DNA from: Candidatus Aminicenantota bacterium
GTDB lineage: Bacteria; Acidobacteriota; Aminicenantia; Aminicenantales; JAFGAV01
NCBI GenBank assembly: GCA_016933515.1
Contig: JAFGAV010000011.1
Span: 1 to 33,478, forward strand
DNA length: 33,478 nt
Direction: 5' to 3'
This document shows, piece by piece, positions 15,800-22,014 of this stretch (within the stretch, counting starts at the first letter, position 1; every line of letters starts with the position of its first letter). A program made the position numbers and the translations under genes. The notes beneath the pieces are model-generated. The model worked only from the letters and a program-made list of their open reading frames with translations. It had not been told where the DNA came from and made no database searches.

Positions 15800-18070
15800 T
15801 TACAATTGGAGGGCGTAAGCCAGCTTCAAGAAGAAGGTCCGGTCCAATCGGGTGATGTCAATCTCCTCCACGCCCAAGGAGTTGTCGGAGTACCCAAGGA
15901 ACAGCACCGTCCGGGGATTGATCTTATAGGAGAACAAGAACTGAGTGAACAAGCCCTTCGTCTTGGCCGAGGCCGGCTGGAGATAGACGGCCGTGTTCCG
16001 GTCCAGATCCTCATACTGAACGACGGCCCGGATGAAGCTCCGCACGCTGAAATTATAGACGAACTTGGCCTGGACCAGGTTGACGGTGTAGATCCGCCCC
16101 CCCTCGAACGACAATTTTTCGAAGTCATAAAACAGGGCGACGTTGAGATGAGCCCCCAGGCTGAAGGTCGCCAGGGGACCCAGGGATGTCACCCGGGCCG
16201 GTCGGGTGTTGACATAGTCGACGTCCTGGCCGACCTTGACTTGCCATCCGAAGAACGCGCCGCTCAGCGGAGAGATCTGGAAGAGCAGGTCGGAATTCAC
16301 CAGGTTGAAGGTCCGGCCGTTGAACAGGAAATGCTGGGAGTTGGCGTGGATATTGAACACCGTATTCAGGGGGCCCTGGTACAGAAAGCCCGCGATCATT
16401 ACCCTGTCGGTCAGGTTGTTTTTATAGTCATAGACCGCCTGGCCCAACAATCCGAGGCGGATCATGTTGAATCCTTGCCCCGGCCGGCCCCAGAACTGGC
16501 GGTAGGCTACGGCCGTCCCCTCGCGGATGTCGGCCCGCGGCACGTACCCGAAATCCGCCCGGAACCCCGGGCTTATGTCATTATAATAAAGACCGAAGAT
16601 CCAATCCCGCGAGTAGTATGAATACTGAAGGAGAATTGCGTTCCCGCCCTGCTTTTCTCCCTGGCCGAGGGCTGCGGCGAGGTCGCCGGGATAGCGCGTC
16701 TCGGAATGGAGGAACTGGAGCGTCAGGGAGTTTTTCCGGTCGAAGCGCAGGAACGCGTCCGCGCCGGCCAGGTGGTTGCCGTAGCCGCCGCCCTCCCGGC
16801 CCGTGTAGAGAAATCCCAAAGTGGACATGGCACCTATGTCCTGCCGCAGGCGGAACACTCCGCCGTTGACATCTTGGTCAAGCGACAGGGAAAAAGAACC
16901 CTGGTTGGAGGGGAAAATAAGGTTGTTGTAGCGGTCCCGCTCGGCGAACACGCCGAAGGCCGTGCGCCCGACCTTGCCCGTCGTCTTGAGGCCCCAGAAG
17001 GGATCGACCACGGTCCGGGTGAAGACGGCCTGGAGGGGCGTCAGGAAGAAATCGGCGCCCTCGAGGAAGAACGGCCTTTTCTCCGGATAATACAGAGCGA
17101 AGCGGCGATTGACTTCGAGCTGGGCCGCGTCCGCCTCCACCTGAGAAAAGTCGGGGTTGAGAGTGGCGTTGAGGATGACGTTGGGCGTGACGCCCCACTT
17201 GGCGTTCAGCCCCGGCTCGAGCTCGCCCGCCCCTCTTTGAAGACCTCCTTCCGGAAATTCGGCCGGGTTCATGGCGTCCGTCCGGTTTCCGGTGAGCGTG
17301 GGGTTGAGCTCGATGTTCCGGCCGGGCTTGATGCCCTGGAACCCGGTCAGCTTGTTCACCTGGCACAGAACGCAGGCGCTGCTTCTCGACCGCCGGTGGG
17401 AGGTCATGCGGTGGCGGACGTCCCGAGGCCAGGACCGCTCGGCGGAGAAACCCCAGGTCTGGATGCCGGCCGAGCTCTTGAAGCGGAGCTGATTAAGAGG
17501 GATGGCCGCCTCCAACGAGTAGCCCCAGTCGGCGACGTGACCCGCGGCCTTCCAGATGGCGTCCCAGGAAAAATCCTCGTAGCCCTCGAGCTCGCTGAAA
17601 ATGGCGTCGGCCTGGACGCCCAGGGGATTGATGCGGAACTGGAATCCCCGGCGCTCGTCGTTGAAGGCGTCGACCATGAAGCTCACGTGGTCGTCCAGGA
17701 TGAGGGTGTCCGTGTCGTCACGGTCCATGAGACGAGCCCGGATTTTTTTCGGCTCCGGATCGAAACAGCGAAAGGCCACGTAGAGGTTGTTGAGGTCGTA
17801 GGTCACCAGGCACTCCGTCCTTACCGGAGCCGGGATGTTGTCGCCCGGCTGCCACTCGAAGGGCAGGTCGAGAACCGCGGCCTGGCGCCAACCTTCCTCG
17901 TCCGGCCGGCCGTCGATCACGATCTTGCTCTCGGCCCGGCCGACCTCATACACGGCGGCTCGCTCTTCCGGGACCGGGGACGCTTGTCCTTGGGCTTGAG
18001 CCGGAAAGACCGCCGTCCCGGATAAAGAGGCCGCCAGCAGAATCGCAAAAGGCATCGTTCGAGGATTCAT
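15800..18070 (-). CDS. CBM9-like and DUF5916 outer-membrane barrel protein
   Basis: 756 residues. A signal peptide (about 1-26) is followed by a CBM9-like fold (about 45-230; IVIDGRPDEEGWRQA) and then a long DUF5916 barrel. The barrel motif FSQVEADAAQLEVNRRFALY and the PEKRPFFLEGADFF stretch are typical of DUF5916 proteins, which are common in polymer- and peptide-degrading bacteria. A C233-x-x-C236 pair sits at the domain boundary (SSACVLCQVNKLTGF). Start MNPRT at 18070 is chosen for its AAGGGTGAG ribosome site and normal signal peptide. Function is unknown: surface sugar binding or uptake is inferred. The gene is divergent from gntR and likely monocistronic. Confidence 0.85.
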   Translation of the reverse strand: MNPRTMPFAILLAASLSGTAVFPAQAQGQASPVPEERAAVYEVGRAESKIVIDGRPDEEGWRQAAVLDLPFEWQPGDNIPAPVRTECLVTYDLNNLYVAFRCFDPEPKKIRARLMDRDDTDTLILDDHVSFMVDAFNDERRGFQFRINPLGVQADAIFSELEGYEDFSWDAIWKAAGHVADWGYSLEAAIPLNQLRFKSSAGIQTWGFSAERSWPRDVRHRMTSHRRSRSSACVLCQVNKLTGFQGIKPGRNIELNPTLTGNRTDAMNPAEFPEGGLQRGAGELEPGLNAKWGVTPNVILNATLNPDFSQVEADAAQLEVNRRFALYYPEKRPFFLEGADFFLTPLQAVFTRTVVDPFWGLKTTGKVGRTAFGVFAERDRYNNLIFPSNQGSFSLSLDQDVNGGVFRLRQDIGAMSTLGFLYTGREGGGYGNHLAGADAFLRFDRKNSLTLQFLHSETRYPGDLAAALGQGEKQGGNAILLQYSYYSRDWIFGLYYNDISPGFRADFGYVPRADIREGTAVAYRQFWGRPGQGFNMIRLGLLGQAVYDYKNNLTDRVMIAGFLYQGPLNTVFNIHANSQHFLFNGRTFNLVNSDLLFQISPLSGAFFGWQVKVGQDVDYVNTRPARVTSLGPLATFSLGAHLNVALFYDFEKLSFEGGRIYTVNLVQAKFVYNFSVRSFIRAVVQYEDLDRNTAVYLQPASAKTKGLFTQFLFSYKINPRTVLFLGYSDNSLGVEEIDITRLDRTFFLKLAYALQL

Positions 18071-18151
18071 GATCTCACCCTTGTTCTTATTCGGGCTCAC
18101 ACCTGTTCATTCGTTTGTTTTCAAGCCGGAGTATGCGCCGAGCGTCAAAGA

Positions 18152-18183
18152 CCGGAAACGGCCTGGCCGGCCGGGATTTCCGG
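18152..18183. promoter_or_regulatory. Long imperfect hairpin upstream of the DUF5916 gene
   Basis: CCGGAAA-CGGCC pairs with GGCCG-(GGA)-TTTCCGG, a 12-bp stem with a 3-nt bulge and 5-nt loop. It lies in the divergent region, about 85 bases from the DUF5916 start and about 110 bases from the gntR promoter. It could structure the DUF5916 leader or insulate the two genes. Confidence 0.35.
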
Positions 18184-18291
18184 GTCGTTTCGCAAACGCG
18201 GCTCGCCTATCATAGCGGAAACCGAAGATATTTTGCATTGAAAGCGGGAAAATCTTTTGAGATGGGACTTGAAAAAAAATTGAAAAAAAGC

Positions 18292-18322
18292 TTGACAAAC
18301 TCAAAATAACTGTATATATACA
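18292..18322 (+). promoter_or_regulatory. gntR-ABC promoter with overlapping palindromic operator
   Basis: Perfect TTGACA (18292-18297), a 17-bp spacer and TATATA (18315-18320). A perfect 12-bp palindrome TGTATATATACA (18311-18322) covers the -10 box. YtrA-type GntR repressors bind TA-rich dyads of this kind, so self-repression of the operon by the first gene is the natural reading. Confidence 0.65.
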
Positions 18323-18374
18323 TTATTGACGGAATAGACATAATGAACACTAAACGGAGAACCGGAGACGGCAC

Positions 18375-18752
18375 ATGAAAATCATCATCTCCAACTCTTC
18401 GCCCGACCCGATCTATGAGCAGATCGTGAGACAGGTCAAAAGTCAGATCATAAGCGGCGAACTCGTTGCCGGCGATCCGCTGCCCTCCATACGCAAGCTG
18501 GCCCTGGAGCTCCAGATCAGCGTCATCACCACCAAGCGGGCCTACGACGAGCTCGAGGGCGAAGGATTCATCGACTCCGTGGGCGGAAAGGGGACGTTTG
18601 TCGCCAGCCAAAACAAGGAAATCCTCAGAGAGAGAAAAATGAAGGTCGTGGAAGAAAAGCTCGCCCAGGCCGTGGCCGAGGCCAGGCTCCTAGGCATCAA
18701 GCCCAGGGAACTTCGGGACATGCTTCGCCTGCTTTACGAGGAGGAAAACTGA
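18375..18752 (+). CDS. YtrA-type GntR family transcriptional regulator
   Basis: 125 residues. The winged helix-turn-helix spans about 10-78 (DPIYEQIVRQVKSQIISGEL, LPSIRKLA, GKGTFV). A short helical tail of about 45 residues replaces the large effector domain, which defines the YtrA subfamily. Such repressors control adjacent ABC transporter operons, often answering cell-envelope stress or peptide antibiotics. ATG 18375 follows GGAGA. Its stop overlaps the start of the first ABC ATPase. It probably binds the palindrome over its own -10 box. Confidence 0.9.
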   Translation: MKIIISNSSPDPIYEQIVRQVKSQIISGELVAGDPLPSIRKLALELQISVITTKRAYDELEGEGFIDSVGGKGTFVASQNKEILRERKMKVVEEKLAQAVAEARLLGIKPRELRDMLRLLYEEEN

Positions 18753-19618
18753 TGAACGCCGCGCTCGAAATCTCAAATCTCCGGAAATCCTACAAGGGAT
18801 TCGTCCTCAAGGACATCTCGTTCAGCATCCCGGCCGGGACGATCATGGGCCTCATCGGCCCCAACGGCGCCGGGAAGACGACGGTCATCAAGCTCGTCAT
18901 GAACCTCATCCGCCGCGAAGCGGGCGCGGTCCGGATTTTCGGCCGGGACAACATCGCCCAGGAGCCCGAGGCCAAGGCCCGCATCGGATTCGTCTACGAC
19001 GAGCCCTGCTTCCCGCCGGACGTCAGCCTGGGCCGCATCGCTTCGGCGGTGGCCCCTTTTTACCCCCGCTGGGACGGAAAGCTCTTCGCCAGGACGCTCG
19101 AGGAGTTCGACCTCTCTTCCCGCAAAAAATTCAAGACCCTGTCCCACGGTATGAAGATGAAGTTCGCCCTGGCCCTGGCCCTGGCGCACGATGCCGACCT
19201 CATCCTCATGGACGAACCGACGTCCGGCCTGGATCCCGTCTTCCGGCACGAGCTCCTGGTCCGTCTGTCGACCGTCATTCAGGACGAGCGGAAATCGGTC
19301 CTCTTTTCCACCCACCTCACCTCCGACCTGGAGAAAATCGCCGACCACGTGACCTTGATCCACGAAGGCGCGATCGTGTTTTCGGCGCCTAAGGACGAAA
19401 TCCTCGAAACATACGGGCTGGTCAAGGCCGGCGGCCGGGACGTCTCCGCTTCGGAAATCCCCGGCCTCAAAGGCTGTCGTCACAGCGCCTACGGACTGGA
19501 AGCCCTCACCGCCGAGCTCGAAGCGGCTCGCCGGTCGATCGGGCCGCGGGCGGTCTACGAGCGGGCTTCGCTCGAGGACATCATGTACTTCATCAGCAAA
19601 GGAGAGCCCCATGCTTAG
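18752..19618 (+). CDS. ABC transporter ATP-binding protein (first copy)
   Basis: 288 residues. Walker A GPNGAGKTT (36-44), signature LSHGM (130-134), Walker B LILMDE (150-155) and H-loop H188 are all present. The Q-loop Gln is absent: RIGFVYDEP stands there, and the second copy also lacks it. The LSHGM signature and short C-terminal part fit YtrB/BcrA-like ATPases that pair with small ABC-2 permeases. It overlaps gntR by three bases and the following permease by eight, so one transcript with coupled translation is expected. Confidence 0.9.
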   Translation: MNAALEISNLRKSYKGFVLKDISFSIPAGTIMGLIGPNGAGKTTVIKLVMNLIRREAGAVRIFGRDNIAQEPEAKARIGFVYDEPCFPPDVSLGRIASAVAPFYPRWDGKLFARTLEEFDLSSRKKFKTLSHGMKMKFALALALAHDADLILMDEPTSGLDPVFRHELLVRLSTVIQDERKSVLFSTHLTSDLEKIADHVTLIHEGAIVFSAPKDEILETYGLVKAGGRDVSASEIPGLKGCRHSAYGLEALTAELEAARRSIGPRAVYERASLEDIMYFISKGEPHA

Positions 19619-20297
19619 GATCATGCGGCAAGACCTCATCTTCAACCGCAACAACCTGCTGCTTATGCTGGCCATCATGTCCTGCGTGCTCATTTATTTT
19701 TCCGCCCGAGCCGACGGTTTCTCGCCCCGGGCCTACTTCGTTCTGGCGGCGTTTTACGTCGGCGCCAGCATGGGCATTACCCTGGCGGCCAGGGAGGACA
19801 AGCACAAGACGGCGGCCCTGATCTGCAGCCTGCCCGTCCGACGCTCGACCGTCATCGCCGCCAGGTTCGTCCTGACCTGGGCGCTCATGCTCCTCACCCT
19901 TGTCTACGCCTCCGTCCTGACCGCCGTGCTTCCCTTCTCCCAAGTCGATCTCAGCTCCGCGGTGAACGTCAAGTTCGTCCTGGTCGGTCTTCTCATCCTC
20001 AGCGCGGTTTTCAGCCTCATGCTGCCCTTCACCGTCCGTTTCGGCGTCATGGGGGTCATGCTGTTTCTGGTGGCCGGCCAAGTTCTGGCCCTCCTGGCCA
20101 TGCTCGCCGTTCACTTTTTCCGGATGGGGAATTCGTCGTGGTCCTTCCCCCTGAGAACGGTCTCCCAAGGCCTGAGGTTTCTCTTGGGACCGAACAGCAC
20201 CTTCCTCCATATGCTGGCCGTCGTGGCCGTCATCCTGTTCCTCAACGGCGCGAGTTTCTTCGCCAGCCGGGCGCTCTACGCCCGGCGCGACCTGTGA
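19611..20297 (+). CDS. ABC-2 type permease (first copy)
   Basis: 228 residues with about six membrane segments and an ABC2_membrane_5-like pattern. The ICSLPVRRSTVIAAR loop after the second helix is a shared mark of this permease group. It is the partner of the ATPase that overlaps it by eight bases. The transported substrate is unknown; a toxic peptide or lipid is the usual suggestion for GntR/YtrA-linked systems. Confidence 0.85.
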   Translation: MLRIMRQDLIFNRNNLLLMLAIMSCVLIYFSARADGFSPRAYFVLAAFYVGASMGITLAAREDKHKTAALICSLPVRRSTVIAARFVLTWALMLLTLVYASVLTAVLPFSQVDLSSAVNVKFVLVGLLILSAVFSLMLPFTVRFGVMGVMLFLVAGQVLALLAMLAVHFFRMGNSSWSFPLRTVSQGLRFLLGPNSTFLHMLAVVAVILFLNGASFFASRALYARRDL

Positions 20298-20304
20298 GGA
20301 CGCC

Positions 20305-21165
20305 ATGGACGACGCGCTCGTCATCAGGAATCTGAGCAAATCCTATCCGGACTTTCTTCTCCGGGAGGTCTCTTTCCGCCTGCCTCGGGGATACATCATG
20401 GGCCTCATCGGCCCCAACGGCGCCGGAAAGACGACGATCATCAAGCTCATCCTCAACCTCGTCCGGCGGGATGACGGACAGATCGCCGTCCTCGGACGGG
20501 ACAACATCGCCGATGAGACGTGGATCAAACAGCGCATCGGCTTCGTTCACGAAACGCCCGCCTTTTACGGCCATCTCACCGTCCGGCGGACCGCATCCCT
20601 GGCGGGCCGATTTTACGACGCCTGGGATGACGGACGGTTTCGCCGCCTGGCCGGCGAATTCGGATTGCCCCTCGGGAAGAGAGTCGGCCGGCTCTCGCGG
20701 GGGATGAAAATGAAGCTCGCCCTGGCCCTGGCTCTCAGCCACGGCGCCGAATTTCTCCTTCTGGACGAGCCGACCTCGGGCTTGGATCCCGTCTTTCGCC
20801 GGGAGCTGCTGGCCACTCTCTCCGGCCTCCTGCAGGACGGCCGGACATCGGTCCTGTTCTCCACGCACATCACCTCCGACCTCGAGCGCCCGGCCGATTT
20901 CATCACCTTCCTCCTGGACGGCGAGGTCGTGTTCTCTTCCTCCCGGGAGGCGCTTCGCGATTCCTGGATCCTGGTCAAGGGCGGCGGGGATCTTCTCGAT
21001 GAATGCAGCCGGCCCCTCTTTCGCGCGGTCCGCGAAACCCCTTTCGGCTTCCAGGGCCTGTCCTCCCGGGGCGCGGAGGTCCGCCGGCTGTTGGGCGAGG
21101 AGCGGGCGACGTACGAAAAACCAACCCTCGACGAAATCGTTTTTCTCATGAGCAAGGAGTCCTGA
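20305..21165 (+). CDS. ABC transporter ATP-binding protein (second copy)
   Basis: 286 residues, a clear paralogue of the first ATPase along its whole length. Walker A GPNGAGKTT (36-44), signature LSRGM (130-134), Walker B LLLDE and H-loop H188 are conserved; the Q-loop again lacks Gln (RIGFVHETP). It starts seven bases after the first permease and abuts the second permease by one base, continuing the operon. The C-terminal region is the most diverged between the two copies, suggesting different permease contacts. Confidence 0.9.
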   Translation: MDDALVIRNLSKSYPDFLLREVSFRLPRGYIMGLIGPNGAGKTTIIKLILNLVRRDDGQIAVLGRDNIADETWIKQRIGFVHETPAFYGHLTVRRTASLAGRFYDAWDDGRFRRLAGEFGLPLGKRVGRLSRGMKMKLALALALSHGAEFLLLDEPTSGLDPVFRRELLATLSGLLQDGRTSVLFSTHITSDLERPADFITFLLDGEVVFSSSREALRDSWILVKGGGDLLDECSRPLFRAVRETPFGFQGLSSRGAEVRRLLGEERATYEKPTLDEIVFLMSKES

Positions 21166-21166
21166 G

Positions 21167-21886
21167 ATGTTCCGCCTGATCGTCAAAGACTTCAAAGTCG
21201 CCGGGATTTTCTGGCTGCCCGCCCTGATCTTGTATCTCCTTTCGATCTCGACGTTCGTCCAAGTCAATCTTGTTTATTTGCTGGTCAACATGGTGATCGC
21301 CTTTATCCTCGTCCTGGCCGTGCCCATCGTCGAGGACACCCAGCGGCTGGAGCCTTTCCTCTGCAGCCTGCCGCTGAAGCGCCGCCAGGTGGTCGGGGCG
21401 CGCTATCTCTCCGCCGGAATGATCCTCCTGGCATCCCTTGCAATCATGGAAACGGCAGCCCCGCTTTTTTCCGCCGTTTTCGAAATCGAAGGCGCCCGGC
21501 CGGGCATACTTCTTTCTCCGGCCGGGGCCCTGTCTTTCCTCCTGCCGATGATCGTTTTCCTTTCGCTCTTCCTTCCGCTCTATTTCCGGCTGGGACTCGG
21601 AAAGGCGCTCTCGATCCTGCCGATCGTCATCCTGGCTCTGTCCGCTTTTTTCGGGGCGGTCATCCGGCTGGCCGCCTGGCTGATCCATGAGCCCTGGACC
21701 GCGATTTTCCCCCTCGACGCGGAGATCGGAGTCGTTCCCTACAAACCTTTTTTGCCCCTAGCCTCGAGGCTGACGAACTCATTGGGGACGCCGGCGGGCT
21801 GGGCCCTGATTCTTCTCGCCGGGGGGGTGATCGTCGCCCTGTCCCTGAGGGTGTCGATACGCTGCTACGAAAAAAAAGACTTATGA
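21167..21886 (+). CDS. ABC-2 type permease (second copy)
   Basis: 239 residues with about six membrane segments. The LCSLPLKRRQVVGAR loop corresponds to the loop in the first permease, so the ATPase/permease pair was duplicated as a unit. The rest is strongly diverged. It may form a heterodimer with the first permease or a second transporter. It starts one base after the ATPase stop; a 22-codon gene follows. Confidence 0.85.
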   Translation: MFRLIVKDFKVAGIFWLPALILYLLSISTFVQVNLVYLLVNMVIAFILVLAVPIVEDTQRLEPFLCSLPLKRRQVVGARYLSAGMILLASLAIMETAAPLFSAVFEIEGARPGILLSPAGALSFLLPMIVFLSLFLPLYFRLGLGKALSILPIVILALSAFFGAVIRLAAWLIHEPWTAIFPLDAEIGVVPYKPFLPLASRLTNSLGTPAGWALILLAGGVIVALSLRVSIRCYEKKDL

Positions 21887-21902
21887 AAAAAAGGAGATCG
21901 TC

Positions 21903-21971
21903 ATGGCCGCCGTTCTGAAAGTCCTGTATCTTCTCCTGGGCCTGTTCCTGGTCCTGTGGATGTTTTTATGA
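21903..21971 (+). CDS. 22-residue hydrophobic peptide at the end of the ABC operon
   Basis: ATG 21903 follows an almost ideal AAAAAAAGGAGA ribosome site 8 bases upstream. The frame encodes M-A-A-V-L-K and then an unbroken hydrophobic run ending WMFL before TGA: one membrane helix with a single Lys near its start. It begins 16 bases after the permease stop on the same strand. Small helices of this kind often act as accessory subunits of membrane transporters. It could instead be a chance short frame, but the SD strength and composition argue for translation. Confidence 0.55.
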   Translation: MAAVLKVLYLLLGLFLVLWMFL

Positions 21972-22014
21972 CCGGACGGCAAGGCCGGCCGCGGGCGGTC
22001 CGGACGTCTGCGGC

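Noticed and set aside
16706..18025. Plus-strand open frame opposite the DUF5916 gene
   Set aside because: Antisense shadow of a well-supported outer-membrane protein; no signal peptide, motif or ribosome site.
15800..18100. Start of the DUF5916 gene at 18100
   Set aside because: The extra MSPNKNKGEI would place a charged tail before the signal peptide and lacks a ribosome site; 18070 has AAGGGTGAG.
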